Below, one piece after another: positions 9,294 through 20,439 of a DNA stretch of 64,000 nucleotides (its first letter is position 1; the number at the start of each line of letters is the position of its first letter). The notes below the pieces were generated by a model. That model saw only the letters and a list, made by a program, of their open reading frames with translations. It was not told where the DNA came from and ran no database searches. The position numbers and the translations under genes were made by a program. This DNA comes from Bettongia penicillata ogilbyi (taxonomy: Eukaryota > Chordata > Mammalia > Diprotodontia > Potoroidae), in assembly GCA_023548195.1 (NCBI GenBank), contig JAJHZJ010000311.1, positions 2,123,836 through 2,187,835 of the forward strand, written 5' to 3'.

Positions 9294-11681
9294 ATTAACA
9301 GAAATCAGATGATTATCTCAACAGATGCAGAAAAAGCTTTTGACAAAATACAGTACCCATTCCCATTAAAAAACACTAGAGAGCAAAGGAATAAATGGAG
9401 TTTTCCTTAAAATGGCAGATAGTATCTATCTAAAACCATAAGCAAGCATAATATATAATGGGGATAAGCTAGAAGCATTTCCAATAAGATCAGATGTGAA
9501 ACAGATGCCCATTATCACCATCGTTATTCAATACCATACTAGAAATGTTAGCTTTAGCAATAAGAGAAGAAAAAGAAATTGCAGGAATTAAAAGAGGCAA
9601 TGAAGAAACAAAGTTATCACTCTTTGCTTATGAAGAATCCTAAAGAATCAATTAAAAAATACTTGAAATAATTAGCAACTTTAGCAAAGTTGCAGTATAT
9701 AAAATAAAGCCACATAAGTCATCAGCATTTGTATATATTATTAACAAAGCCCAGCAGCAATAGAGAGAAAGAGAAATTCCATTTAAAGTAACTGTAGACA
9801 ATATAAAATATTTGGGAGTCCAGTTGCCAAGACAAACCCAGGAACTATATGAACCAATTACAAAACACTTTCCACACAAATAAAATCAGATCTAATAATT
9901 GGAAAAATATCAATTCTTCATGGGTAGGCCGAGCTAATACAATAAAAATGACAATTTTACCTAAACTAATTTACTTATTTAGTGCCATATCAATCAAACT
10001 ACCAAAAAACTATTTTATGGAGCTAGAAAAAAATAATAACAGAATTCATCTAGAAGAACAAAAGGTCCAGAATATAACAGGAAATAATGAAAAGTAATGC
10101 CAGGGAAGGTGGCCTAGTCATATCAGATCTAAAACTGTATTATAAAGCAGCAATCATCAAAACTACTTGGTACTGGCTAAGAAAAAGAGTGGCAGATCAG
10201 TTGGAATAAGCTAAGTACACAAGACACAGTAGTCAATGACTACAGAATCTACTGTTTGTTAAACCCAAAGACTTCAGCTTCTGTGATAAGAACTCATTAT
10301 TTAACAAAAATGGTTGGGAAAACTGGAAAACGGTATGGCAGAAACTAGGCATAGACCAACACCTTACACCATATACCAAAGTGGGTACACGATTTAGACA
10401 TAAAGGATGAGACTATAAGCAAATTAGGAGAGCAAACAATAGCTTACCTTCAGATCTATGGACAATGGAAGAATTTATGACCAAACAAGAGAGAGAACAT
10501 TATGAAGCACAAAATGGATAATTTTGATTATATTAAATTAAAAATGTTTTGCACAAGTAAAGCCAATGCAACCAAGATTAGAAGGGAAGCAGGAAGCTGG
10601 GAAGCAATTTTTACTGCCAATGTCTCTGATGAAGGTCTCATTTCTAAAATATATAGAAAACTGAGTCAAATTTATAAGAATACAAGTTATTTCCCAATTG
10701 ATAAATGGTCAAAGAACATGACCAGGTAGTTTTCACATGAAGAAATTAAAGCTATCTCCAGTCATATGAAAAATGCTCTAAATCACTATTGATTAGAAAA
10801 ATGCAAATCAAAATAACTCTGAGGTACTACTTCACACCTATCAGATTGGCTAATATGACAAAACAGGAGAATGATAAATGTTGAAGATGTGGGAAATTGG
10901 AACACTAATTCATTGTTGGTGGAGTTGAATCAACCATTCTGGAGAGCAATTTGGAACTATGTCCAAAGGGCCATAAAACTGTCCATACTCTTTGACCCAG
11001 CAATACCACTTGTAGGTCTGTATCCCAAAGAGATCATACAAATGGGAAAAAGAACCATATGTATAAAAATATTCATAGCAGTTCTTTCTGTGGTGGCCAA
11101 GAATTGAAAATTGAGGGGATGCCTGCCAACTAGGGAATGGCTGAAAAAGTTGTGCTATATGAATGTAATGGAATGCTACTGTGCTATAAGAAATGATGGG
11201 CAGGTAAACTTCAAAAAAATCTGGAAGTAATGATTAGTGAAGTGAGCAGAACCAGGAGAACATTGCACACAGTTACAGCAATATCGTGCAATGACCAACT
11301 TTGATAGACTTCACTCTTCTCAGCAATACAAGGATCTAAAACAATTCCCAAAGATTTGTGATGGAAAATGTTATTCACATCCAGAGAAAGAACTGTGGCA
11401 TCTGAATGTAAATCTAATTATGCCATTTTCTCTCTCTTTTTTCTTCCTTTGTTTCTTCTTTCTCATGATTTTTCCCTTTGGTTCTAATTCTTCTTTACAA
11501 CATGACTGAAATATGTTTAATATGATTGTACATGCATAGCCTGTATCAGATTGCACATCGTATTGGGAAGGGGGGATGGAGGGAGGGGGAGAAAATTTAG
11601 AACTCAAAATATTATAGAAATGAATGTTCAAAACTACAACAAACAAATATATAAATAATTTTTAAATAAAATTTTTTTAAA
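9294..11681 (+). mobile_element. 5'-truncated L1 insertion
   Basis: This ~2.4-kb forward L1 contains the 3' half of ORF2 and the marsupial 3'UTR ('gtgagcagaaccaggagaac', 'aacatgactgaaatatg', 'ggggagaaaatttagaactc') with a degenerate A-rich tail. 21-bp target duplications flank it exactly. Internal stops and frameshifts make it inactive. Confidence 0.92.
9296..11230 (+). pseudogene. L1 ORF2 remnant (RT palm to C-terminus)
   Basis: In L1, ORF2p supplies endonuclease and reverse transcriptase. This copy begins inside the palm with STDAEKAFDKIQ (9318-9353), which carries the first catalytic aspartate. The endonuclease and the earlier RT are absent. Where the FADD motif should lie (about 9620-9640) the text jumps from 'LFA' to 'ESxESIKKYLK'-like sequence, so the second catalytic pair has been deleted. 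Open stretches at 10502-10729 (with KMFCTSKANATKIRREAGSW) and 10871-11107 (with FDPAIPLVGLYPK) are the conserved C-terminal region. Many stops and frameshifts occur throughout. Confidence 0.85.
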
Positions 11682-11702
11682 AAGAATTCCCCAAGGCCCA
11701 AA
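11682..11702. repeat. L1 target-site duplication, right copy
   Basis: This pairs with 9273-9293 and differs by a single A/G change. Confidence 0.9.
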
Positions 11703-11831
11703 TGATCAGTTCTGGGTTCCCTAGAAGAAAGCACAATCTGGTATCAAACCACTACCTTCATGATGCTCTTGAATTGTTCCACTTATCTGAAATGTCCTCC
11801 TTGTACCTCTACTCTTGGGGAAGGGGAAGGC

Positions 11832-12086
11832 AATGAGCATTTATGTCACACCTACTGTGTGCCAGGCAGTGTGCCAAGCACTTTACAAATATTATCTCAT
11901 TTTATGGTCACAACAACCCTGCAAAGTAGTTACTATTATCCCATTTTACAGTTGAGGAAACTGAGGTGAGCAGAGGTTAAGTGACTTGCTTAGGGTCACA
12001 GCTAAGAAAGTGTCTGAGGCCAGATTTGAAATCATATCCTCCTGACTCCAGGCCCAGTTCTCTGTCTACCATACCACCTAGCACCT
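11832..12086 (-). mobile_element. MIR-type SINE (antisense), well preserved
   Basis: 'ctactgtgtgccaggcagtg', 'ttttacagttgaggaaactg', 'gtgacttgcttagggtcaca' and 'gactccaggcccagttctct' give a nearly full reverse MIR. Confidence 0.85.
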
Positions 12087-12335
12087 TAGAAAAATTGTAA
12101 ATCTCCCCTGAAGCCTCCCCTGAATATCCCAGCCCAAAGGGATCCCTTCTCCATGGTACACAGTACATTGTCAGTACCATTCTCTGACACTAATGTCATA
12201 CTGCCTTTTTCTCTCTTTATCTATACCTCATGTGATGGACTATGTTTTTCTTTTTCTTCCTTAGGACTAAGTAAAACAGATTCTAGTTTGCAAGCAGGAG
12301 AGGCTTAACAAATATCAGTTGATCAACTAATTGGC
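12087..12335 (+). mobile_element. Possible L2 3' end
   Basis: 'cccctgaagcctcccctgaa' and a terminal 'gcttaacaaatatcagttga' resemble a diverged L2 3' terminus. The middle is not alignable by eye. Confidence 0.4.
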
Positions 12336-12509
12336 AGTAGAACTCGGGAAATGGACAGGATGATCAATTCACCTTCACTGAACCAGGACCTACCATTTCA
12401 GAGAATACCATAATCCAAGTCAGCCTCCATCCAAAATAGCAGCAGCCTCACCTACCATTACCCTTTTTATCCCAACCTAGAGTAGGCTGCATGAAGGAAA
12501 CACTGGAAA

Positions 12510-12650
12510 AGATGCAGGATCTAGCATATGAGGCCATGGGTTCAAATTTTAGTTTTGCCATGGAACTTTGGGCAAATCATTAAATGAGGGCATTGGACTA
12601 AATCATGTTATCTACCGCGCCCTTTCCAGCTCTAAATCTGTGATGCTGAA
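12510..12650 (+). mobile_element. MAR1-type SINE, 3' half
   Basis: 'gccatgggttcaaattttag', 'gaactttgggcaaatcatta' and 'ccctttccagctctaaatct' are in forward order. The last phrase is the marsupial 3' terminus. Confidence 0.65.
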
Positions 12651-13075
12651 ATCTCAGCAACCCTCCCTAAGTTGTTTCACCCCTATCCGAGACCCAGAAG
12701 CTCCAAAGAGAGAATGGCTTTGAGCTACAAACTAGCAAAGACAGGAAGACTCATGTATGCACATGCACACACATGGACGCCACAGCTCACAATCTGGGAC
12801 AATAAACTGAATTCATGAATATAGTCTGTCAGATGCAGGCAGCCAAGAGACTGACAGCACTTTTCATAACCAGCCCTGCAGGGTCAGAGCAGTTACTTTT
12901 ATCGGAGATGAAATTAGAAAGATCTCTTAATAATGCAGCTTATTGTCTTATGGCCAGAATTCTGTCCCCACCCCTGCCTCAGGGGCAGGTCTCTGGCCTC
13001 CCTCTACCATACTCTCCTCAAAAACTCATTTTTCCCAGCACTATGTCTTGATTTCAGCCTTCTTATCCCTTCAAA
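12651..13075. other. Unassigned, part possibly conserved
   Basis: 12790-12965 ('ttttatcggagatgaaatta', 'taatgcagcttattgtctta') is non-repetitive with balanced composition. It could be conserved non-coding DNA. No exon signal is evident. Confidence 0.3.
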
Positions 13076-13240
13076 CTAGATCATAGGTTTAGAGCCAGAA
13101 GGATTTTTAGAAAATCCAGCGCAAATTCCTCATTCTATAGATGAGAAACCAAGGCCTAATTTGAATGGTATGCTCCAACTAAAACAGATACTAGCTAGTA
13201 TCATAACTAGGATGAGAACTCAAATCTATAATACCATGCC
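13076..13240 (-). mobile_element. MIR-type SINE (antisense)
   Basis: 'tttagagccagaaggatttt', 'ctatagatgagaaaccaagg' and 'gatgagaactcaaatctata' are in reverse MIR order. The copy is diverged. Confidence 0.6.
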
Positions 13241-13724
13241 AGGTGTGTTGGCAACCTTGGCCTTCTACTAAACAAGAGGACTCTTTTTGCTCAGACCACA
13301 GAAATACAAGGCAAAGAGTGCTTTCGGCTGAAATTGGTAACATCTCCAGTCACAATTCCTATACAGAGTCCTGGTCCACATTCCTAAGTATCCTAGCTGG
13401 TAGAAAGTTGGGGAAGGTGAATTAAAACTCGCCTAAGCCACTTAATCTAGTAGGACCCAGATCATGCTTCAACTCCCATCTAGCCATCTACCAGAAAGCC
13501 AAGGCCCATCCAGTGTGGGCATCTTGCCATCCATCCTGCTGTCATGGTCATGCCTTTCCCTACTTTCCTTTCATTGCTTGTTCTTGTTCTAAGAATGGTA
13601 ATCAAATCAATGTTCCCATTACTACTGGAAAGGTGAAAACTGACTGCCCATGACTCTACTCACAATTCCCATTTTTCGTCAGGCCAAAACTCTTTTCCTG
13701 GGACCCCGCTTCCCTACTTGGCTA
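13241..13724. other. Unassigned
   Basis: No recognised repeat or gene. A 60-codon open frame at 13243-13425 has no family features. Confidence 0.4.
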
Positions 13725-13850
13725 TATTCCTCTCATAGAACATAAGCATCCTAAAGGAAGGCACTGTCTCCCTCTTGTCTTTGTATCCGCAGTACAAGAA
13801 TAGTACCTGGCACATAGTAGGTATTTAATAAATAGCTATTTATTCAATTA
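13725..13850 (+). mobile_element. L2 3' end
   Basis: 'gcactgtctccctcttgtct', 'ctggcacatagtaggtattt' and 'aataaatagctatttattca' are the L2 terminus. Confidence 0.75.
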
Positions 13851-13919
13851 ATCCTATATCCTCTTTCTTGTGGGGGGGCAGAGGGATGGGAATTCTTTGC
13901 TTTCTTCCTGACCAAAAAG

Positions 13920-14260
13920 CAACCAGACCCTAGCTGGGCACATTTCTTCAGGGACATCTGGCCTCAGATAATCAGGATATTTACGCCAAGTTTCCTCCAC
14001 TCCAATTTCCATTATGTCACTGCATTCTGGCATTCTAAAGCAGCTCCGTCATAAACATTGCTTTGATTACAAGCAGAGATTGTTGCTTCTAATAAATAAG
14101 AAAGTGTAATGTATACAGAGGGAGAGACACCTCTATATTTTCAGTTTTGTAAAGACAAATAGCCTCGATTGTTTAATCAATAAAAATGCCTCTCCGACTC
14201 CTACTGTTATTACAAAGCAATTTTAGACAGAGTGAAATAGGAGCATCAGATCTGTATTAC
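13920..14260. other. Candidate conserved non-coding element
   Basis: This is repeat-free AT-rich sequence with TCF/LEF-like 'ctttgat' (14061), SOX-like 'attgtt' cores and 'gattgtttaatcaataaaa' at 14168. It looks like a developmental enhancer by composition only; conservation cannot be tested here. Confidence 0.35.
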
Positions 14261-15301
14261 TGTCATGGCAGGCAGGGCCTGTTAGGCCAATGGATGAAGG
14301 AGCTGACCCATGCCCCCACAGTCTCCATGGCAAGTGTCTCAACAGCCTTCTCCTCACTTTCCTATCCTGGGCTCTAGGAAGCTCCTCGAGCAGTGGTGGG
14401 GATGGCAGATGCCCCAGTCTCAGTTGTGCTCCATGAATTGAAAGGCAAAAAGAATGAAGATTCATCTAAATTGCAGAGCTGAATCATCAGGAGATTCCCT
14501 GGGGCCCAAGACACATGGATCCAAAGAAGACTGAAAAACATCCCTGACAGGGACACAGAAAGGGCTGCAATTACTAAGAGAGGAGTGAAGAAAAAGAGAA
14601 AAAAAGTAAAAGGAAGAGTGAGGAAATGGGGGAAGGCCAGAGGGGATGTAAAGAGGAAGAGAGAAGGAAGACGAGGAGGAGAAGCAGCAAGATGGCTGGA
14701 AGCAATAGACAACACCCTGGGTGACCCTGATCTGGAGAGTACCTGCTCCACCCCCCCCTCCCCTCACCCCTGCCCTCCAGAGCTGATCAGGAGGCAAAGC
14801 TGAATGAGGAAAGTGCAACAGGAGGAAGACTAGGATAGGAAGAGTGTGAACAGGGAAAGACCCTGGGGAGTTAGCAAACTCCTGGTCACCCAGACACTCA
14901 GTCCTATCTGGCAGGATCCCGAGGACCTCTCTCTGCTTGAGCCTGGATAGATCACAACATCTAAATTCCTTTATTTCACCAGAAGGCCTTGTTGTTTTTC
15001 CTCTCCCCACCCCCATCCCAAGGACATATCCTAAATAGTCTTTAACCATCCGTCTCTACCTGTCATTCCTGGTTTCTGCGTGGGCTGGGACAAAACTGTA
15101 GGTGGTCTCATTCCTTTTCCTCCTACTCCATTCAGCCGGCTCTTCTGAGGTCATTTCATCTCTGTTCTTCCCAAACCTGTCTCTCCAGGCTCTCACTCAT
15201 AGCCTAAGAAGTTCAGATCTTGAATCAGCTATGCTCCAAGTTCCAAAGACAACCTGCTTGTCATACTAAATTCTTTCCATCTTCCCACCCTTTCTGTGGC
15301 A
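14261..15301. other. Unassigned; purine-rich tract 14575-14700
   Basis: The GA-rich tract creates long low-complexity frames, including 195 codons on the minus strand (15049-14462) rich in Phe, Ser and Pro. No domain or splice pattern supports coding. Confidence 0.4.
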
Positions 15302-15564
15302 CTGGTGTTGCTGCTCAGTCATTTTCAGTCATGTCTGATTCTTCCTAAGTTCATTTGGGATTTTCTTAGCAGAGACACTGCAGTGGTTTTGCCATTTCCT
15401 TCTCCAGCTCATTTTACAGATGAGGAAACTGAGGCAAACAGGGCGAAGTAGCTTGCCCAACTACCTTCAGCTAGTAAGTGTCTAAGGTCAGATTTGAACT
15501 CAAAAAGATGAGTCTTCTTGACTCTAGGCCTGGCACTCGGTCCATGAGCCACCTAGTTGCCCTA
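15302..15564 (-). mobile_element. SINE A with target duplication (antisense)
   Basis: 'gccatttccttctccagctc', 'cagatgaggaaactgaggca' and a final 'gagccacctagttgcc' give a full reverse SINE A. The 11-mer 'tttctgtggca' flanks it at 15291-15301 and 15565-15575, a clean target-site duplication. Confidence 0.9.
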
Positions 15565-15659
15565 TTTCTGTGGCAGATGGACTTAAATTTCAGCTTGAAG
15601 TACTTACTACCTCTTTGACATCCCTGATACTGGCTGTATGGGAGACAATGATGAGGCTT

Positions 15660-15885
15660 GGTGAACAGAATTCTGATCTTAGAGACAGGAAGATCAGGGT
15701 CCAGATCCCTAGAATCCTTGCTAGCTTCATGAGCATGGGCAAATCACTTCTGTACAGCCTGTTTCTTCATCCATAAAATGGGGGTGCCACCTATAGTGTT
15801 GTTATGAGACCACAGTGAGATAATCTATGCAAAGTCATTTGCACATTTTAAAACACTATATAAATATTAACAAATATCATCATCA
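15660..15885 (+). mobile_element. MIR-type SINE
   Basis: 'agacaggaagatcagggtcc', 'gggcaaatcacttctgtaca', 'ttcatccataaaatgggggt' and 'gttgttatgagaccacagtg' are in forward order. Confidence 0.75.
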
Positions 15886-16344
15886 TTCTAATCTGCAACC
15901 CTATCCACCACCAGTTTTCAAATAGGATCAAGCTCTTACACATTGGATGTGTGAGGTGTCTGATTCACATTGCCCCCTTACACCAGGTTTGGGCAGAAAG
16001 AAGGAAGACAACAGAAGATAGAGGAACATAAATACAGAAGCAGGAGAACATCCCAGGGGGAAGACACTTTCCCACCAACACATCCTGACTAGGCTTCAGC
16101 CTTTCCTGCAGGGTTTCCTGCTCCTCAGTATGGAGGGTCTACAAAAGAGTATTTCCTAAGGAACAGCTCTCTCTCCATCCTCTCTCCCCTCATCTAGGGA
16201 CAATTCAGCAGCATCTCAGCAGGGAGAGTGGAATGGCAGACAAAAAAGACCAAGGGCTTCCTCGGGGTAGGTCTGCTACTATATTGTCTGCCTTTTTCTT
16301 ATTCATCCTATAAAAAGCTTTCTTCCTCTGTCAAATTCCACTTT
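15886..16344. other. Unassigned
   Basis: No repeat or coding signal recognised. Confidence 0.4.
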
Positions 16345-16490
16345 TCTTTCAATCCCATTCAATTCATTTGAGCTACCATTAGTAAGTGCTTATGGAGACC
16401 AGGTTACTAAGCTGAGCACTGGGGGACATACAAAGTTTAAAGAAGGCAGATCCCTGCTCTTTGGTAGTTTACATAGTAGTAGAGGAATAG
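16345..16490 (-). mobile_element. L2 3' end (antisense)
   Basis: 'attcaattcatttgagctac', 'agtaagtgcttatggagacc', 'ctgagcactgggggacatac' and 'ggcagatccctgctctttgg' follow the reverse L2 terminus. Confidence 0.65.
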
Positions 16491-16491
16491 C

Positions 16492-16575
<84 letters not shown>

Positions 16576-16589
16576 ATAGACAGACAGTA
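16492..16589. repeat. (GATA)n microsatellite
   Basis: About twenty uninterrupted GATA/TAGA units, then 'gataaatagacagacag'. Probably length-polymorphic. Confidence 0.97.
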
Positions 16590-16596
16590 GATAGAG

Positions 16597-16722
16597 ATAA
16601 CTAGCATTTATATAATACCTTAAAGCTCTTCACATGCATTATGTCACTTGATCTTCTCAATAATCCTGTGAGCTAACGATTTTGGGCGTTATTATCCCCC
16701 TTTCATAGCTAAAGAGACTTTT
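16597..16722 (-). mobile_element. MIR-type SINE fragment (antisense)
   Basis: 'actagcatttatataatacc', 'cttctcaataatcctgtgag' and 'cgttattatcccccctttcat'-like text match the reverse MIR 3' half. SINE A truncates it. Confidence 0.7.
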
Positions 16723-16723
16723 G

Positions 16724-16990
16724 TAGATGCAGCTAAGTGGTGCAGTGGATAGAGTGCTGGGCCTGGAATCAGAAAGACTCATCTTCCTGAGTTCAAATCT
16801 AACCTTAGACACTTCCTAGCTGTGTGACCCTGGGCAAGTCACTTAACCCTGTTTGTCTCAGTTTCCTCATCTGTAAAATGAGCTGGAGAAGGAAATGGCA
16901 AACCATTCCAGTATCTTTGCCAAGAAAACCCCAACTGGGGATCACAAAAAATTAAGCATGACTGAAAAATGACTAAATATAAACAAGAGA
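16724..16990 (+). mobile_element. SINE A, full length
   Basis: 'gtgcagtggatagagtgctg', 'ctgagttcaaatctaacctt', 'gtgtgaccctgggcaagtca', 'gagctggagaaggaaatggc', 'tatctttgccaagaaaaccc' and a 'gactgaaaaatgacta' tail are present. This is one of the best-preserved copies here, with a tRNA-like head and probable A/B-box region. Confidence 0.92.
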
Positions 16991-17262
16991 ATTATAAAAC
17001 AAAGTGCCATGTGAGGTCCCAGGAGGAAGGTACTTATCCACAGGGATGGCTTCATGGAGGAAGTCAAATTCGGACTAGGTGTTAAAGTATTTTAGAAGTA
17101 AATAGGGAGAGGAAGGATAATGTGGGCATGGGGAACAGAGTTAGCAGAAGTCAGGGGGTGGGGAGGAAACACAGAACATGTTTGAGGGACAGAGAGTACT
17201 CCAGTTTGGCTGGAACTTGAAGGATATGAAGGGAAATAATATGAGATCAAGTTGGCTTGGTA
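16991..17262 (-). mobile_element. L2/CR1-like fragment (antisense)
   Basis: 'gatggcttcatggaggaagt' and 'tactccagtttggctggaac' resemble the antisense 3' region of L2-type LINEs. The call is uncertain. Confidence 0.4.
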
Positions 17263-17620
17263 GGCTGGCAACAGACAGTATACATGGTTCTATGCAAACT
17301 ATGCCTAGGACCTATGAAACTAGAAGCAGGTCTATAGAGGGGAAAAAAAGTGACCATTAAAAAAATTGCAGGATGAAAACATTTAGATCTCTTCTTTAAG
17401 ATGTGTGTGTATATACATGTCTATCCACACATATAGCAAGGGGAAACACAAATTTTTAAGATATTTTCATTGGAAAACTGTATTAAATTATGAAAATGCA
17501 TCCACCAAAGGGAGATGTCAGGCAAATGAGTTTGGATTTGACTCTGGACTCTGTTCCCTTCTCAAACAGATGATAAAGCTCATCCAAATCCATGCAAGCC
17601 AATCAGCTTCATGAAAAGCT
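17263..17620. other. Unassigned
   Basis: No recognised feature, apart from a short TG/TA stretch at about 17402-17440. Confidence 0.4.
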
Positions 17621-17621
17621 A

Positions 17622-17750
17622 CTGATGCCTGACATACTGTAGATGCTTAATAAGGGTCTGGCCACTTGCTGACTTTCTTACATCAGAATATAAGCTCCTT
17701 TGAGGACAGGGACATTATTTTAATCTCCAAGACTTACCTAGTACAATTTC
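17622..17750 (+). mobile_element. L2 3' end
   Basis: The terminal region is present but rearranged: 'gtagatgcttaataaggg', followed by a second end 'gaatataagctcctttgagg' and 'ggacattattttaatctcca'. This suggests two overlapping L2 ends. Confidence 0.6.
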
Positions 17751-17819
17751 TTGGATTTTTGCTTTTTGGGTTTTGTTGGGTATTTTTTTGGGGGGGGAGG
17801 GAATTGAGGAATTTGTTAC

Positions 17820-17915
17820 CCCAATGAAATCACAGTGATTTGCTTGGTATAGAGAGCTTCTTGTGTGGAAACTACTTCCACCAATGCAGACAGGCTATTC
17901 ATCTGCAACTTACAG
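17820..17915 (-). mobile_element. SINE B 3' half (antisense)
   Basis: 'ccaatgaaatcacagtgatt', 'cttccaccaatgcagacagg' and 'ctgcaacttacagtctt' are reverse SINE B. It is cut at a pyrimidine tract. Confidence 0.65.
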
Positions 17916-17957
17916 TCTTTTTTTCCTTTCCTTTCCTTTTCTTTTTTTTTTTTTTTG
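17912..17957. repeat. Pyrimidine tract (CCTTT)n and T15
   Basis: This lies between SINE B and the next SINE. The T run is probably the antisense A-tail of that SINE. Confidence 0.85.
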
Positions 17958-18082
17958 GAGGCAAATGGAGCAAGGTGACTTGCTTAGGGTCACATAGCTA
18001 GTAAGTATCTCAGGCAGGATTGGGACTCAGGTCTTCCCAACTCCTGGGCTGGTGCTCTAGCCATTACACCGCCTAGCTGCCC
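17958..18082 (-). mobile_element. tRNA-derived marsupial SINE head (antisense)
   Basis: 'gtgacttgcttagggtcaca' and 'ctctagccattacaccgcct' then 'agctgcccc' give the reverse tRNA-like head. It follows directly on a T-run tail and lacks the SINE A 3' half, so it may be a distinct short (WSINE-like) subfamily. Confidence 0.8.
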
Positions 18083-18089
18083 CTGTAAC

Positions 18090-18232
18090 TTAGTCTTAAG
18101 AAAGGACCTGGGTACACTGGGAGGCCAATAGACTTGCCCAGCATCACATAACTGGTACATGTCAAAGGTAAAATCTGAACCCAGATCATTCTGTCTCCAA
18201 GGGTGATACTCTCTCTACTAGGCCATATTTCA
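18090..18232 (-). mobile_element. MIR-type SINE (antisense)
   Basis: 'agacttgcccagcatcacat', 'taaaatctgaacccagatca' and 'actctctctactaggccata' give the reverse MIR head. Confidence 0.65.
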
Positions 18233-18239
18233 TAAATGC

Positions 18240-18779
18240 TTGTGAAATTGTTTCTTATTGAACTTTTCCTCCACTCTCCAACACAGTGGCCTTCACACAC
18301 ATCTGATACTTACCCTTATTTAGGGGAACCCCAATGCCCACAGACCCAGTCACCCCCTCCCCTTCCACAACTCACCTCCTCCAACTACCTAGCCCATATT
18401 GTCAGGAGCTCAGGCCCCAGGCTGGCGAAGGCTCTGGAAACCTTGCTGTCATGTACCAAGGATATCCAAAGGGTATCTAGGCTGTGGCTGTGCTCCCTGG
18501 AGCTGAGCTAGTGGATATGAACGCACACAGCCTTGGAGCTGTCCACCACCACTGCTGCTGCTGCCACCCGAGCCCTGCTCCAGCATGGAGTGTGTTCATT
18601 AAGCTTCCAACCATTCTGAATCCCAGCCAGTTACTCACGTCTGACTAAAAGCCTAGCTGACACACAGCCAGGGAGGAGGGGCCGGGGCCAGCAGGTGTGA
18701 CAGCCCAGCTCAGCAGCAGTAGCCTGGCAGAAAGACAGGGCGAAGGGGAGGTTTTCTGAGCTTGGGCAGAGGTGAAGGG
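18240..18779. other. Unassigned, GC-richer
   Basis: Contains a short CTG-rich run (about 18550-18565). No exon, repeat or ORF of note. Confidence 0.4.
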
Positions 18780-18970
18780 AGAAGGGCAAGGAACAGTATC
18801 ATTTTATGCCTGGCCTTTGCAAGCAGACAGGCAAAATGACTTGGTGATCCCGGAGCTCTCTAAATTAGCTGCATTTTACTACTCCCCCGGGTCTGTCGGG
18901 AAATGTCCCATTAAATCTTAATGATCTGCCTTCCAACCAATTCCCAGGCAACTCTGGCCTCAGGAGAATG
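18780..18970. other. Weak candidate conserved non-coding element
   Basis: Repeat-free. It includes 'ctaaattagctgcattttac' and 'attaaatcttaatgatctg', with several TAAT/ATTA cores. Based on composition only. Confidence 0.25.
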
Positions 18971-19059
18971 GGAAGCCCTAGGGACCAAGCTTGGGAGTTC
19001 TGGCTGGAGGGATGGGAGCCTGGGGGGAGGGGCAGAGGGGAAAGCTGAGTCATTTACAC

Positions 19060-19440
19060 AGTAGGCTTAGCCATGGGCTGCAGCATCCCCCCTTTCCTGG
19101 TAGCTTTCCACTGCTTGTCACCCATGCCTGGAATGCACTTCCTCTTCCTCTGCAGCTTCCAGTCTCCCTGACTCGGGTCAAATCCAACCTTCTGAAGGAG
19201 GCTTTTCCTTTTCCACCTCCCTCCCCGTACTAGTGGCATCTTCCTTCTGAGATTACCTCCCATTTTACACTGTGTGTGTGTGTTATGTATCTAATTGTTT
19301 GCATATCATCTCCTCCACTCGAATGAGAGTTCCTTGAGGTCAGAGACCATGTTTTCCCTTTTATCTCTTTCCCTAGTCTTTCACATAATGCTTGCTATGA
19401 AGTAGGGGCTTAACACATCTTGTTGGTTGGCTGACTAAGT
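19060..19440 (+). mobile_element. L2 LINE 3' end
   Basis: Forward L2 order: 'tgtcacccatgcctggaatg', 'gtcaaatccaaccttctgaa', 'gagagttccttgaggtcaga' and 'gggcttaacacatcttgttg'. It includes the end of the ORF and the 3'UTR. Confidence 0.85.
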
Positions 19441-20439
19441 CTTCAGAACTCAGAGTGTCCACATCCATCTAAACAGAGAAGCCTCCATCTTCTTGAGTCT
19501 GCCTCCTCCTCACAATACCCTTCTTCCTTTTACCCTTCACCTCCTCACCCCAGGAAACAGAACTTTTCCTCCACAAGGAGTCTTCCCATATCCAGGATGA
19601 ATAGATGAGTGCAAAGTCCAACAAGGAAAACCATTTAGCACCAGACTATCCTCCCATCTGTAAGTCCCAAGGGAATAATTTGCCCCACTGCCATCCCTTC
19701 TTATTTACACCCCAGGGCTGTGATGGGAACAGTCGTGAGTGGCTTTAGATAACCAGAGGAGGTTATTACACTCTAAACAAGAAAGTTCTTCCTTGTATCT
19801 AATCTGAAGCCCATAGACTCTAATTGCTCAACAGAACAGTGGGGGAAGGAAAGAGAAAGAAAAATGAAGCCAGTTTTAGAAATGGGTGACCCAGTGTCTT
19901 CCTTCACACACCCCAAAAGAAGGTGGTCTGTGAATGCCCACTTGGAAAGAAGAAGGACCTTGAGCAGAAACACAGAGGTCAAACCCAATGCAAACAACAG
20001 CAGGCAGTGTTCCCTGCCTGCAAGAGGGAACACGGTCTGGTGGTCACAGTGGAGCCCTGAGAAAACAAGCCTGGAAGCTCCATCTCCTGGCTCTGCCACT
20101 GCCTCCCACTGCATGACTTTGGCTCTGCCATTTCCCAGCCCTCAGTTTCCCCAGCTGATCAGTGCCAAGGAAGCTATTCCTTTTTGAGTAAAGTCTCTTC
20201 ACTTCCATCCTCTACTTTCCCTCATTTCTCCTTATCCAAATGCTTTGGGAAGGTCTGATCCTCTCCTCCTTCTGATCCCTGAATGTGCCAACTAAGAGCT
20301 GCTTTTCCTTGCTTGCACCTCATCACCTCAACTGCCTGACAAGGTAGTTATATAAAAAGTCAAGTTTGCTTCCAAATCCAATTCCTTTCTTGGGAGCCCA
20401 ATACCAAAGATGAATCCATCACCTATTTCCATTGTTAGA
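19441..20439. other. Unassigned, few repeat traces
   Basis: There is a possible CR1/L3 antisense remnant at 19776-19835 ('gttcttccttgtatctaatc') and a faint MIR at 20040-20160. The rest is unrecognised. Open frames at 19773-20114 (minus) and 19864-20187 (plus) overlap one another and show no domain. Confidence 0.4.

Noticed and set aside
14462..15049. 195-codon open frame on the minus strand
   Set aside because: Low-complexity Ser/Phe/Leu/Pro stretches from a purine-rich tract on the plus strand; no domain, and the overlapping minus frame 14374-14751 is open too.
16724..16990. Functional tRNA gene
   Set aside because: The tRNA-like head is part of a SINE with a long unrelated body and no intact cloverleaf.
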